From Humisphaera borealis (GTDB lineage Bacteria > Planctomycetota > Phycisphaerae > Tepidisphaerales > Tepidisphaeraceae): 64,000 bases of DNA. The notes under the pieces are model-generated. The model did not search any database and was not told where the DNA came from. It saw only the letters and a program-made list of their open reading frames with translations. The stretch lies in assembly GCF_015169395.1 (NCBI RefSeq), contig NZ_CP063458.1, positions 496,001 through 560,000 of the forward strand. Reading direction: 5' to 3'. Shown piece by piece: positions 9,862 through 19,669 of this stretch. The translations under genes were made by a program, and so were the position numbers. The stretch's first letter is position 1. Every line of letters starts with the position of its first letter.

Positions 9862-11088
9862 TCACACTATTCTCTCTAACAATTTGCTCAACACGCGGTC
9901 TGAATCGAAATAGGCCTCGGCGATCTCGCGGGCGCGTCGCGAATGAAATGCGTAGTTTCGAGCGATGCGAAAAGCGCCTTCCGCCGCTTCCTGTGGGCTG
10001 GAGAAGGTTACCAGTCCTTCGCCAAGCGGGTAATGGTCGCGCAGCCCGGTATCCTGCACCAGCGCCGGTCGGCCGCTGGCCAGGTAGCAGACAGTCCGAT
10101 CACTGAACCATCCGCCGGCAGTGTCGACGTAGAGGTTCTTGGCGATCATGAGTTCCGCCCACGACCCCTGAACATAGTGTCTGTAGTCGTCCGGCGTGCA
10201 GGCAACCTGTCGGGGGCTCACGCGCTTCCAGCCGCCGGCATCAAGCATCGCGGCATCCTTCGCCTCGTCAGGGTGAAGGTCCAGTGCCAGCTCGAATGGC
10301 AGGCCCGTGTTCTTGGGTAGTTCGGCGTATTTGCGAAACTCATGACAGCGAAGCCCGAACGTTCTACCGCGAAAATCGATCGGCCCGAATGGTCCTCGCC
10401 AACTGATGACGCTGGTAAAGCGATCCCTCGCCGGGCGGGTTGTGACCGCCGGCCAATGCTCAAGCACGATCGGTGGCGAAGAAGCAATCCAGTCCAGCCC
10501 GCACGTCGGAACGAGGCATCCTGGCCGGCCGATGTTCATTCCCACTGTCACAAACCGATCATGCCCGGCAAAGATGTCGGCCCAACCCAGGTCGCGCCAC
10601 ATCTGTCCGAAGCCAGGGTCGATGTCGAGGAAAACGCGCGTCCGAGCGGCGGCCAGCAGGTCCGGGTCGGCCAGGTAGCCCATGATGTTGATTAGCAGAT
10701 CCGCCGACCGCAGTTGTTCGATCACCTGGGAGCGTGGAACTCCGACCACTGCCTGTCCATTGTTGAAATCGAGCGAGAAGGAGTCGGCGAGGTCAAACTG
10801 CCGCATCACGTCCATGAAGTAGGTCAGGTTCCAAGAGCTGGCAAAATCGGCCGGTTTGCCCTGACGATCCACACACATGTCGGTTGAGAGCGAATCCAGA
10901 AACAACACGCGATACCCAAGCCGCCGAAAGCCGAGCAGGTATTGCAGAATGACCCATGCATGTCCGCCGATGCCGGGACGCTGGGCGAGAGAAGCGGAGA
11001 TGGCCAGGCCAGGTCGATGCATGAGCCCTACATTTGGATGCGCAGACTGGCTCACGGACGCGCCGGTTCGATGGCTGTCAACGTCCAT
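9862..11088 (-). CDS. Glycosyltransferase-like protein (paralogue 1 of 4)
   Basis: A 408-residue protein with an N-terminal GGHAWVILQYLLGFRRLGY segment, a central LLINIMGYLADPDLL and FLDIDPGFGQMW, and a C-terminal YLASGRPALVQDTG followed by LGEGLV and a tail ending near YFDSDRVL. The C-terminal pattern resembles the nucleotide-sugar half of GT-B glycosyltransferases. The N-terminal half is more divergent, so the assignment is by resemblance. Three further copies lie at 16539-17813, 26102-27306 and 27303-28472. The start is ambiguous: the first Met (11088) overlaps the upstream lipoprotein gene by 37 bases, while Met at 11022 gives a clean 29-base gap. Role inferred: sugar transfer in the surrounding glycan pathway. 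Confidence 0.7.
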   Translation of the reverse strand: MDVDSHRTGASVSQSAHPNVGLMHRPGLAISASLAQRPGIGGHAWVILQYLLGFRRLGYRVLFLDSLSTDMCVDRQGKPADFASSWNLTYFMDVMRQFDLADSFSLDFNNGQAVVGVPRSQVIEQLRSADLLINIMGYLADPDLLAAARTRVFLDIDPGFGQMWRDLGWADIFAGHDRFVTVGMNIGRPGCLVPTCGLDWIASSPPIVLEHWPAVTTRPARDRFTSVISWRGPFGPIDFRGRTFGLRCHEFRKYAELPKNTGLPFELALDLHPDEAKDAAMLDAGGWKRVSPRQVACTPDDYRHYVQGSWAELMIAKNLYVDTAGGWFSDRTVCYLASGRPALVQDTGLRDHYPLGEGLVTFSSPQEAAEGAFRIARNYAFHSRRAREIAEAYFDSDRVLSKLLERIV

Positions 11089-11618
11089 TTTCCATCTGAC
11101 GACTCGACCGCGGAGTAAAGGATCTTGGTCTTTGGGTCATAGACGCGGCTTTGCATGTTGAACCAATCTTTCGAGCCGTCAGCCGCGGTCGCTGGGACCC
11201 TGAACCAGTACCGCCCCATCGGATCCTTACCTTGATCGGTCGCGCCCTCGCCCAGTCCCAGGGATTGCGCGGTATACTCTGGCTTGGGGACTACGGGAGG
11301 AGGGGGAGCATTGAGCCAGGTCAGTTTCCATTTTCCAGACGCGTCCTGTGTGGCCCGGTAGAGCTTGCCCTCTTTCGGATCGAACATTCGCTTCTGGGGT
11401 GGGCCTGCTTCGGCACCTTTTTTTTCAAACCAGTACCTGCCGAGAGTATCTTTCCCCTGATTCACATAGTCGTCGGTCAGCCCGGCAGCCTTAGCTGTGA
11501 CTTCGCGCTCGGCGGAATCACGGGGTTTGTCGTCATCTTTATTGCATCCTGCAGCGAGTAAGACTAGGAGCAGACATGCCAGAGCACAGTACGATCGGAA
11601 TGAGCAGGTAGGCAGCAT
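11052..11618 (-). CDS. Small lipoprotein with two tandem ~60-residue repeats
   Basis: The start is set at Met 11618. It is preceded by an AAAGGA-type site and directly by a lipoprotein signal: basic start, hydrophobic helix and lipobox LLAAGC. The open frame extends further upstream without a signal sequence, which I reject. The mature protein (about 160 residues) has two copies of one unit. Copy 1 holds AAGLTDDYVNQGKDTLGRYW and ends KWKLTWL. Copy 2 holds SLGLGEGATDQGKDPMGRYW and ends KWTLTAI. Each runs from a QGKD.xGRYWF core to a (Y/F)DPK..KLYxA....GKW end. I do not recognise the domain. It sits between sugar-transfer genes and is probably anchored in a membrane facing the periplasm. Function unknown. 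Confidence 0.75.
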   Translation of the reverse strand: MLPTCSFRSYCALACLLLVLLAAGCNKDDDKPRDSAEREVTAKAAGLTDDYVNQGKDTLGRYWFEKKGAEAGPPQKRMFDPKEGKLYRATQDASGKWKLTWLNAPPPPVVPKPEYTAQSLGLGEGATDQGKDPMGRYWFRVPATAADGSKDWFNMQSRVYDPKTKILYSAVESSDGKWTLTAIEPARP

Positions 11619-11792
11619 CTTCGATGACCATCCTTTGAAGGTGGCGACTGATACAGCAGGCATTGCAGTCGAGCCGGCTATAGCACGGGTTTCTAGCCAT
11701 GTTCTAACCCGTTGCCCAAACCTATAGTTCAAAATCGCACAGAATCGGTCAATCCCGGGCGTCGCGGTCTGGGCACGGGTTGGAGTCCCGTG

Positions 11793-12449
11793 TTACGACC
11801 ATTTATGACTGTCGCGAAACATCCCGTCTCTTTTGACGAAGGCCACATCGACTTGTCCCAGAGCTCCGTCACGCGGCCGATCCATGTGTCCGACCACGTC
11901 GTAAGTTACGAATCCAATATCCGCCATGTAGCGGATGACATCTGTGAAGTCCGGAGTCGATGGGCCCCAATAATGGAACATGCCGACTTCCAGAACGATC
12001 ACGTCGCAATGGGTGACAAAATTCAATCCGCCCTGAATGACCTTAAGGTCCGCGCCCTGACAATCGGTTTTTAGCAGGATCGGCCCTTCCACGGTCTTAT
12101 CTTTGAACGCCGTGTCCAGGGTCGATACCTCAACCTGGCGGAGTTGCGGATTTTCGGGTGGCACGTCCGAGTGCATGAGCGACGCACCATCAGACTGTCC
12201 CGTCAAAAACAGCGACTGAACCCCTGGTTTGTCGGATAGAGCAACGGGCCAATACTCGCCGCGGAGCCGGGTTAAGTGCCAGCGGATGTCTTTCTCGAAC
12301 TCGGCGACGGGCTCAAATAGATGGTAATACGCGTCAGGGAACTGAGCGTACAAAGCATGCGTGCCATGCGCGACGCCGACGTCAATGACGGTTCGCGGGC
12401 GGAACCCGCGATTGCCAAGATGGCGGAACAGATCTTCGAGTTCTCGCAT
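11793..12449 (-). CDS. FkbM-family methyltransferase
   Basis: A 218-residue SAM-dependent methyltransferase. VIDVGVAHGTHALYAQFPDA is the SAM-binding motif I region. HLFEPVAEFEKDI, VEVSTLDT and LLKTDCQGADLKVIQGG follow in the order usual for FkbM proteins, which O-methylate sugars or secondary metabolites. A GGGAGGT ribosome site lies 7 bases before the ATG. It is separated by 26 bases from the sulfotransferase upstream, so the two are probably cotranscribed. The target hydroxyl is unknown. Confidence 0.88.
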   Translation of the reverse strand: MRELEDLFRHLGNRGFRPRTVIDVGVAHGTHALYAQFPDAYYHLFEPVAEFEKDIRWHLTRLRGEYWPVALSDKPGVQSLFLTGQSDGASLMHSDVPPENPQLRQVEVSTLDTAFKDKTVEGPILLKTDCQGADLKVIQGGLNFVTHCDVIVLEVGMFHYWGPSTPDFTDVIRYMADIGFVTYDVVGHMDRPRDGALGQVDVAFVKRDGMFRDSHKWS

Positions 12450-12475
12450 AACAGGACCTCCCAGAGCATTAGGCG

Positions 12476-13189
12476 TTAATGTGCTTTACGGAAAAGCTGA
12501 AGGGCCAACTGATAGAGTTCGTCGTCCAGTCGAACCTTAGAACCCAGCGATTCGCGAAGCCGCTTCAGATCGACCTCTCCTGCGGCTTTTGGATTAGGGG
12601 ACGAGTTGATGCGATCAGCGACGTCATCCGTCCATCGCCAATTGAATCGAGTGGCCATCGTGCTCAGAACGCCCGGCATGTTCTCCTGAACTCCAACGAA
12701 ATCGAACGATCGAAGGTTCTTTCGCGCGGTCGCGAGCACCTCCGATGGAGGAATCTTTTCGAACCGTCGGCGGGCCGCAGTCGTATAGTCCCAGAACAAC
12801 TGCCAGGTCTGGGCATTGTCAATAAACTCAATGACCGTCGGGTCTAGGGATTGAGAAAACTGATAGATGTCCATGGAATTGCAAGCGTTTCCCAGCGGCG
12901 TGTCGACCAGTGTCCTCCAGTAATGGTATCCCGAGATGATTCGGGAGATCGGTTCCCGCAGAATAGTGATGCAGTGGCGGTCGGCTTCAAGCCGCCGGCG
13001 AATGGCAAAGCCAAAGTGGCCTGAAATCAGGTCGAAATCGGCCAGTTCCTTGTCCGTGTAATATCGAAGATCCTCACCCTCTTCCTGCACGCAGATGCGC
13101 GTGTCAGGGTAGTTCGCATTCATATGAATGTTGTGTCTAATCTTCACGCCCGCTGTCTTTGGAATATGAACGAAGAGATACCTGTTCAC
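12476..13189 (-). CDS. Sulfotransferase family protein
   Basis: 237 residues. FVHIPKTAG at the N-terminus is the 5'-phosphosulfate (PAPS) binding loop. ILREPISRIISGYHYW about 85 residues later is the 3'-phosphate binding segment. The arrangement matches carbohydrate-type sulfotransferases. The start overlaps the stop of the preceding 1106-residue gene by 4 bases (ATGA), pointing to translational coupling with that glycosyltransferase. Inferred role: sulfation of the glycan made by this locus. The acceptor is unknown. Confidence 0.88.
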   Translation of the reverse strand: MNRYLFVHIPKTAGVKIRHNIHMNANYPDTRICVQEEGEDLRYYTDKELADFDLISGHFGFAIRRRLEADRHCITILREPISRIISGYHYWRTLVDTPLGNACNSMDIYQFSQSLDPTVIEFIDNAQTWQLFWDYTTAARRRFEKIPPSEVLATARKNLRSFDFVGVQENMPGVLSTMATRFNWRWTDDVADRINSSPNPKAAGEVDLKRLRESLGSKVRLDDELYQLALQLFRKAH

Positions 13190-16100
13190 TGCGACACTCT
13201 CCCTCGATAAGGGGCACCATGTTGCTTCAGTAGCCTGATAAACTGTGCCAACCGTTGCGACATCATATGGTTCTCAAGTGCATAGAGATGCCGCTTGTGC
13301 GCACCCGCGGCGCCGTCAAGATCATATCTTGCGAGCGCGGTCGCGTGTGCCGCGCATACTTGCTCGGGGTCATATTGATCGAATCGAATGACCGGCAGTT
13401 CCTGTTGAAGCTCAGGGGAAATGACTAAATCCAAGTCATGGACATCGCGCGGAACGATCGGGATCTGGCCAGTCAAAAGGGCGTCGAAAAATCGCATGGA
13501 CAGGTCGCCACCCAGCGGCAGGCAGAGCGATGTCTTGTAGGTAGTCCAGTCTCGGAATCTTTCTTCCGCTGACCGATTGAAGTAAGCGCCCGACTCCGAT
13601 TCTTCGAGAAAATAAACGTCTTCCATCCCTCGATATCGCAGTTGTTCAATGAGCGTGTTTCGTCGCCTGGCAAACTCATAGCGAACAAAGCCGCCATAGA
13701 GCGAGTCTTTCCGTGTTGCTCTGGAGAATCTAACGTATAGCTCAGCTGCCTCGGCTTTTGTCCACTGGGTCACGCAGAGGGGAACGCTTTCAACCATGAT
13801 GCGACCGGAAGCACGAAGGTAACCGCCCGAGAATGCGTGGCCGGATGAAAACAGGTCGAGGTCGGCAGAACACCGGAAATTCTCGAACACGTGGTGATGA
13901 CTGTCCCAGTGCCAGCCGATGACCGGAGCTCGGTACTTGGCCTCTCTGAGTTTGCGAAGGCCCGCCTGCTCATTATGCAGGTGTACCAGCAGCAGAACCG
14001 GACTTGGATCATCCGGATCGATCTTTGCCAAATCCGAGATGAAGCGAACATTGACGCCTTCGATCGGCTGATCCGAGAGTTCGCGAGCCGTGTCAGGCGA
14101 GAAAAATCGCGGGGCGCGAGTACTGACGACAGTCAAGCGGGGCGTGGGCGTCGAAAACCCCTTCGCCAAACGACCTGCGATCTCCAGCTTGCGCTCAAAA
14201 TCAGGTCCCGGCTTAACGAAGGTGTCGCGGACTTCACCCTGCTCGATCACGGTTCGATCCAGGTCAGAAGTCTTCTGAGCATCGTGCTTTCGGAACATTG
14301 CCACCGGCCACCTAGCCTTTGCAAAACGGGCTCCGGCCTTGGCGCAGCGACACCAGAACTCGTAATCCATTGTGAAGTACAGATTCCGGTTCAGCTCGGG
14401 TCCGACACGGTCAAGGATTCGCCGGGTAAAGATCACCTCGGGCTGGTAGAAGAAGTGTCCTTTAAGCCAGAAATGGAAAATGTCCGCTAGGTGTTCGATG
14501 TTAAAGGTTTTTGGATCGGCTGCCGGCAGGTTAATCAACTTGAACTGACGATTGGCGTGCTCCAGACAGTAGCCGGCGATGACGTCAGCGTCCTCGGCCA
14601 GGTGGGTTGCCGCTAGCATGAACAGCGCTCCTGGGCCAAGCTGGTCATCGGAGTTTACCCAAGTGATCAGTTCGCCAGTTGCCTGTGCGAGCCCTTTATT
14701 GATCGCGTCAGTTTGTCCCTTATCGGGTTCGATGATCAGGATATCAATCCGAGATCGATAACGTTCCAGTATCTCGCAAGTACCATCCGTCGATCCCCCG
14801 TCAACGACAATGTATTGGAGCCGGGGGTATTCCTGGTTCAGGATCGAGAGCAGCGTTTCCTCCACGTACGCAGCTTGATTGAACGAAGGCGTAATGACGG
14901 TGATCGTGGGCCATTCGACAGAGGGGTCTTTCAGCGCGTTAAACGCATCGCCGATTCTGAACGAATCGTAAGGCCAAGCCGTGCCTTCCCGGGAGGGCCA
15001 GCAGACCAGGCTGGACTCATCCGCGTACACGCGATCCACGCCTTCCAAATGCGAGATCGCCGAGACGGCGTCTCCTCGCGCAATCGCCGCGAAACCTAGA
15101 TTCACCCGCGCGGCGTGTGCCAGAGGCGACAACGCTTTGGCGATCAAATAACAGGCCGATGCCTTGAATCGCTGCTGACTAACCAGATAGCCATTGCCCA
15201 GTTGGGTCAAAAGCCCGGCCAACGCGCGGGCATCGTTCATGGGCAATGACGCCGGATCGGTAACGACTGGCCGCAGAAGCCTCAAAAGCCAGTCTTTCAC
15301 CGGAGCGGAATGCGGATCGGTTTTGCGAAGGGCGGTTGCGAGGCAGTCAGCGGCGAGATCCTGAGCTACAGTGGTGCCGAGCGATTCGGCTGACCTTAAA
15401 AGGGCGTCACTGGAGATCAGTCCACAAGGCAGTTTCGACCGCAATACCTCGACCAATCGGACTGCAATCGTGGGGTCTGGCGGGTCCGAGGGGGCCTCCA
15501 TCCGGGCGCACAACAGGTTGATGAGTTCCGAAACGGCCTGACCGTCGTCCGGAAACCGCGACACCATGGCCGACAGCCGCTTCTCAACCGTTGCTAGCCG
15601 ACCGGCGTCCCAAGCCATCTTTGCGAGTTCAAAATAGATATTTCGATCTGCTTCAGGACATTGAATCGCTTGCTCTGCAAAACGGTTTGCATCGGTATGT
15701 TCCCCACGGGCAGAGGCCCGCCGGGCGAGTTCCAGCAATAGCTCAGGCGACCCTGGAGTTTCCAGCAGTCCTTCGCACAAAACGTCATAGGCGTCTTTGT
15801 GCCGGCCCACTGCCCCTAACGCTTGAGAGGTTTCGATCCGCAAAGACGTGGAATCCGATGGGCTGGGCTCACTAGCAGCAACATCAATGGCCTTTCTAAC
15901 GTCGGCCTTGACGGCCAGCCGGTAGATTACGCCTGCGCCCTCCTCGCGATAGACCTCCGAGTAGTGAGCTTTCAGGTGCTCGGCAAACTCTGCATAGAAG
16001 TCGAGCCACCACAGAGACGTCGACGGGACCAAGAGGAACTCCGCCGAGGCGCGCCGCAACTCTTCAAGGTGCTGGATGGCAGTTGCGCTGTCGTGAGGAT

Positions 16101-16506
16101 GATGCCCCGCATATCCGCCATCGGCGGCGCGGGGGAAGTGCCACGCGACGCGTCCGCCAAGTTTCAGTAGCTCATCGTCACCTTTGCTGACAATGAGAAT
16201 GGGGCCGCCGATCGAGAACCTGCTTCGGATGATTCCCCGAATCCGTTCGACCAGCGACTGATAGCCGATCCGCCGACTGGTGACGAAAGATTCGAGCTCA
16301 TGTTTGTCAGTCCCGTTTCGAAGTGGGACAAACTGCCTCAGCGAGTCCAGGGTCGATTGAAGCTCCTGGCGTCGCTGTTCTGAGTTCATGACCGGGTCAG
16401 TCACGGCAGAAACCGCTGCCTCACGACTGCCGTTCTTGACGGGTGCCACTGGCTTGCGAGTAGGCTTCGATCGCTTTTCCCTTGTTTTGCCCATGGTTTT
16501 TCGCAC
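13186..16506 (-). CDS. TPR / GT2 / CgeB-like three-part glycosyltransferase
   Basis: 1106 residues in three blocks. (1) About residues 1-520: a Lys/Arg-rich start, then a region with TPR-like helices (for example ALGAVGRHKDAYDVLCEGL and ALSPLAHAARVNLG). (2) About 530-760: a GT2 domain with ITVITPSFNQAAYVEETL, VVDGGSTDGT and WVNSDDQLGPGAL, including the DxD-type metal site. (3) About 830-1100: LPLGGDLSMRFFDALLTGQIP and nearby segments resemble CgeB-type glycosyltransferase tails. The start at 16506 is GTG, with an ATG four codons later at 16494. It is coupled by 4 bases to the sulfotransferase. Donor and acceptor are unknown. Confidence 0.85.
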   Translation of the reverse strand: MRKTMGKTREKRSKPTRKPVAPVKNGSREAAVSAVTDPVMNSEQRRQELQSTLDSLRQFVPLRNGTDKHELESFVTSRRIGYQSLVERIRGIIRSRFSIGGPILIVSKGDDELLKLGGRVAWHFPRAADGGYAGHHPHDSATAIQHLEELRRASAEFLLVPSTSLWWLDFYAEFAEHLKAHYSEVYREEGAGVIYRLAVKADVRKAIDVAASEPSPSDSTSLRIETSQALGAVGRHKDAYDVLCEGLLETPGSPELLLELARRASARGEHTDANRFAEQAIQCPEADRNIYFELAKMAWDAGRLATVEKRLSAMVSRFPDDGQAVSELINLLCARMEAPSDPPDPTIAVRLVEVLRSKLPCGLISSDALLRSAESLGTTVAQDLAADCLATALRKTDPHSAPVKDWLLRLLRPVVTDPASLPMNDARALAGLLTQLGNGYLVSQQRFKASACYLIAKALSPLAHAARVNLGFAAIARGDAVSAISHLEGVDRVYADESSLVCWPSREGTAWPYDSFRIGDAFNALKDPSVEWPTITVITPSFNQAAYVEETLLSILNQEYPRLQYIVVDGGSTDGTCEILERYRSRIDILIIEPDKGQTDAINKGLAQATGELITWVNSDDQLGPGALFMLAATHLAEDADVIAGYCLEHANRQFKLINLPAADPKTFNIEHLADIFHFWLKGHFFYQPEVIFTRRILDRVGPELNRNLYFTMDYEFWCRCAKAGARFAKARWPVAMFRKHDAQKTSDLDRTVIEQGEVRDTFVKPGPDFERKLEIAGRLAKGFSTPTPRLTVVSTRAPRFFSPDTARELSDQPIEGVNVRFISDLAKIDPDDPSPVLLLVHLHNEQAGLRKLREAKYRAPVIGWHWDSHHHVFENFRCSADLDLFSSGHAFSGGYLRASGRIMVESVPLCVTQWTKAEAAELYVRFSRATRKDSLYGGFVRYEFARRRNTLIEQLRYRGMEDVYFLEESESGAYFNRSAEERFRDWTTYKTSLCLPLGGDLSMRFFDALLTGQIPIVPRDVHDLDLVISPELQQELPVIRFDQYDPEQVCAAHATALARYDLDGAAGAHKRHLYALENHMMSQRLAQFIRLLKQHGAPYRGRVSQ

Positions 16507-16538
16507 TTGATGAAGTAGAAGGACCCAGTCTCGGTCGG

Positions 16539-17813
16539 CTAGGCGCCTACGGATGCCAGGACTTTTGGGAGGACCTTGTCGAAGTTAAACAGATCGCAAG
16601 CAACGTCCAATGCGGCTCTACGATGCCGGTTGTAATCTGAACGAATCGATTCGAACGCGGACAAGATCTCCTGCTCTGAGTTGAACGCAAAGACACCCTC
16701 ACCCAGGGGCACCGCGCTACCAAACCCTGTGTCCTGTGTCACTACCGGCCGGCCTGCTGCGAGGTATTGGGCGCTTCTTTCACTGAACCAGCCGCTGCGC
16801 AGCCGAATGTTCTGGTCCTTCGCGACGGTAAACTCGCCTCGACTTTGTTGTAGGTATCGGCGGTAAGGCTCCGTCTCCGCCGACACTTCGACGCCATTGC
16901 GAACCAACCAGCCGTTGGAGCGGAGCACGGCGGTGTCTGCTTCGTCGATGCTGCTGGGGCTGATTGCGAGTTCGATCTTCTCCGGCGTCTTGCGCGGCAG
17001 GTCGATGAACTTCAAAAACTCCAGGTGCTTGCTCCAGTGGTAGGTTTCGCCGTCCAAGATGACCTGCTTATAGCCTTGCTTCCAGTTGCCGATCGTCGTG
17101 AACGTGTCAGCCGGGCCGCGGTCGTTTGGAGACCAGAAATCGGTCACTACCAGTGGCGGGCTGTGGTGGAAGACATAATTTGGGTCTGTCGGCAATTTGC
17201 AGTCGGGCTTCCCGTAGTTCAGGCCCCACGTGAAATAGGACGCATGGGCGTCCAGGAAATTGCGAACGGGTTGCGACCCTTCGCCGAGGCCAATCTGCAC
17301 TTCAACGGGGTCGGTTTCCAGGTAGATCAATCGGCCAGTTGCCGAATGTTCAAGCAAGGGTTCGGTACCGCCGTGCAGGTTGATGATGGCGCCAGCATCC
17401 TTATAGAGCGTGTAGAGTTTCTCACGAGAGAGCCCGAAGCAACGACCCGTGTCGTGGACATCGTGGTAGGCCCAGCGGTCGGCGAACCCGAACCGCGCGA
17501 GCGTGCGGCCGATGTAATCTGCAGCGAGGGAGACGCCGTCGTCTTCGGCGGTCTGCATGAACTTGGTCTGGGTACAGCCGTGGGCCTCGGCGTAGTAGAC
17601 GTCGTATCCCAGTCGCCTGAAGCCTTCGAGGTACTGCACCGTTACCCAAGCCACGCCGGCGACAGGCCAGCGGCTCATCATTCCCAAGACAAGAACGATA
17701 GGCTTGGAGCCGATGGCAGGGTGGTCAACACGAAGCGGGCGCGTGTCGGAACGGCCCTGTGTGACGGAAACATCGTTCAACTCCAGATCAGGCGATGGTG
17801 ATTTGCCAGTCAT
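16539..17813 (-). CDS. Glycosyltransferase-like protein (paralogue 2 of 4)
   Basis: 424 residues, the same family as 9862-11088: VAGVAWVTVQYLEGFRRLGY near the start, INLHGGTEPLLEHSATGRLI and IYLETDPVEVQIGLGEG centrally, and YLAAGRPVVTQDTGFGSAVP plus FNFDKVLPKVL at the end. In the central motif the paralogues' IDPG is TDPV here, and this copy is the most divergent of the four. Its ATG overlaps the stop of the ABC transporter upstream by 4 bases. It is inferred to be a GT-B type sugar transferase, and no biochemical role can be read directly. Confidence 0.7.
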   Translation of the reverse strand: MTGKSPSPDLELNDVSVTQGRSDTRPLRVDHPAIGSKPIVLVLGMMSRWPVAGVAWVTVQYLEGFRRLGYDVYYAEAHGCTQTKFMQTAEDDGVSLAADYIGRTLARFGFADRWAYHDVHDTGRCFGLSREKLYTLYKDAGAIINLHGGTEPLLEHSATGRLIYLETDPVEVQIGLGEGSQPVRNFLDAHASYFTWGLNYGKPDCKLPTDPNYVFHHSPPLVVTDFWSPNDRGPADTFTTIGNWKQGYKQVILDGETYHWSKHLEFLKFIDLPRKTPEKIELAISPSSIDEADTAVLRSNGWLVRNGVEVSAETEPYRRYLQQSRGEFTVAKDQNIRLRSGWFSERSAQYLAAGRPVVTQDTGFGSAVPLGEGVFAFNSEQEILSAFESIRSDYNRHRRAALDVACDLFNFDKVLPKVLASVGA

Positions 17814-19669
17814 TGAATCACCTCCGCCACTTCATCCGAGTTGCTTGTGTCTGCATTCACTTCCGTCGGATTGACGATCGCATCGTCATCCCTCTGTCGC
17901 CGACGTTTTCCGGTTTGGATGTCATATAGCTGGCGATACAGCCCGTTTCGCAGCAGCAACGCATCGTGCGTACCGCTCTCGACCACCCGCCCGGCTTCGA
18001 TCGCGACGATCTGGTCGGCGTGACGAATCGTCGACAGGCGATGGGCAATAATGAAGGTGGTTCGCCCGACCATCAGCCGGTCCAGCGCGTCGAGGATGAC
18101 CTGCTCGGTCTTGGAGTCGATCGCGCTGGTCGGCTCATCGAGGATCAGGATTGGAGCGTCTTTCAGGAAGGCGCGGGCGATCGCGATGCGTTGCCGCTCT
18201 CCACCGGAAACTTTCGTGCCGCGCTCGCCAAGTTCGGTTCGATACCCTTCAGGCAGGCGCTCAACGAAGTCGTGAGCGTTGGCCGCTTTCGCGGCGTTTA
18301 CCACTTCTTCGTCGGTCGCCTCCAGCCGGCCGTAGCGGATGTTGTCCATGATCGATCCGCTGAACAGCAGCGGTTCCTGCTGAACGAGCGCGATCTGGTG
18401 GCGAAGAGACTTGAGGGTAATGTCATGGATATTGATCCCGTCGATCTCAATCCTGCCGCCATCGGGATCGTAGAATCTTGGGAGGAGACTGATCAGCGTA
18501 CTCTTTCCCGCTCCGGTCGGGCCGACGATTGCAACGACCTCGCCGGGTTTCACATCGATACTGACGTCTTTGAGCGTATCTTCGCGACCGGGGTAGCTGA
18601 ACTTAACGTTGTCGAATCGTACTGCACCGCGCACACGATCGATCGCGCGGGCGTTGGGTGAATCCTTAATGTCTGGCTCCGTGTCGAGCAGGCCGAATGC
18701 GATGCCGAGATTCACGAACTTGTCCTGCAGTCCCCCGATGGTGTAGCTAATTGATTCAAGTGGCTTGTAGACCGAGGCGATGTAAGCCAGCACGACAAGC
18801 AACTGTCCGACCGTCAGTTTTCCCGACAGCGCGTGCCGCGCACCCACTGCCAGGACAAGTGCCGTCCCGCCGGCGGTGATGGCATTGACTGCCATCGTGA
18901 ACAGCGTCTGCCGGATGGTGATCTTGACCCTCGCGTCGATCGCCTTCAGGCCGAGCTTGCGGTGCCGGTGCGACTCATGGTCTGAACGACCGAAGGCCAG
19001 AATCACACGAATCATTGAGATCGCTTCATGGATCACTGACAGCGTCTCGCCTTCGAGTCCGCGGACTTCATAAAGCCGCGACTGAATGTGCTTTGCGTAA
19101 TACCCAACGGAGTAGTAGAGGAAGGGGACCACAACGAGCGAGACGAGCGCAAGCCATGGGTCGATCGTCATCGAAACGATAAACATCCCGATGAGCGTCA
19201 ATACGCTTTGCACCAGGGGCGGGATTGTCATCAACACGCCGACCACGGCGTCGCCGAGCGAATTGATGATGTAAATCAGCATCCCCGATCGCTTTTGCTC
19301 ATGGTACGAAACCGAGAGCCGCTGCGAATGTTCAAACAGGTCGCTGCGAACATCGAGCACCATGAGCTGCTCGAGCTTTGTCTGTGCGTAGTTGCTTAAG
19401 ACGTGAACCAGATCTGACAGGAGGGTGACGCCCAGTCCCGCAATAACCGCGACGTACATCATCGCGTACCGGTCGCTCGCGAACTTTCCGAATGTAGCGG
19501 TGACCCACCATGGCGTGGGTTCCTCTCCCAGGACGCTGTCCACAAGGAACTTCAAAGGCCAGGGCATCAACAGTCCGACTAGTGACGCCAGGAGGATGAG
19601 CAGTGCCGACACCACTGCGAGGCGCCAATAGGGAAGGAGATATCGAAAAACGCGAGGAATGTATTTCAC
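17810..19669 (-). CDS. ABC transporter with fused permease and ATPase (MsbA-like exporter)
   Basis: 619 residues, the usual length for a half-transporter. The N-terminal ~320 residues hold six hydrophobic segments, starting with YWRLAVVSALLILLASLVGL. The C-terminal ATPase has Walker A GPTGAGKST, signature VSGGERQRIAIARA, Walker B ILILDEPTSAID and H-loop IAHRLST, all intact. Such proteins work as homodimers and export lipids, lipid-linked sugars or peptides. It overlaps the PIG-L gene upstream and the glycosyltransferase gene downstream by 4 bases each. That makes it the likely exporter of this locus's product. Confidence 0.93.
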   Translation of the reverse strand: MKYIPRVFRYLLPYWRLAVVSALLILLASLVGLLMPWPLKFLVDSVLGEEPTPWWVTATFGKFASDRYAMMYVAVIAGLGVTLLSDLVHVLSNYAQTKLEQLMVLDVRSDLFEHSQRLSVSYHEQKRSGMLIYIINSLGDAVVGVLMTIPPLVQSVLTLIGMFIVSMTIDPWLALVSLVVVPFLYYSVGYYAKHIQSRLYEVRGLEGETLSVIHEAISMIRVILAFGRSDHESHRHRKLGLKAIDARVKITIRQTLFTMAVNAITAGGTALVLAVGARHALSGKLTVGQLLVVLAYIASVYKPLESISYTIGGLQDKFVNLGIAFGLLDTEPDIKDSPNARAIDRVRGAVRFDNVKFSYPGREDTLKDVSIDVKPGEVVAIVGPTGAGKSTLISLLPRFYDPDGGRIEIDGINIHDITLKSLRHQIALVQQEPLLFSGSIMDNIRYGRLEATDEEVVNAAKAANAHDFVERLPEGYRTELGERGTKVSGGERQRIAIARAFLKDAPILILDEPTSAIDSKTEQVILDALDRLMVGRTTFIIAHRLSTIRHADQIVAIEAGRVVESGTHDALLLRNGLYRQLYDIQTGKRRRQRDDDAIVNPTEVNADTSNSDEVAEVIQ

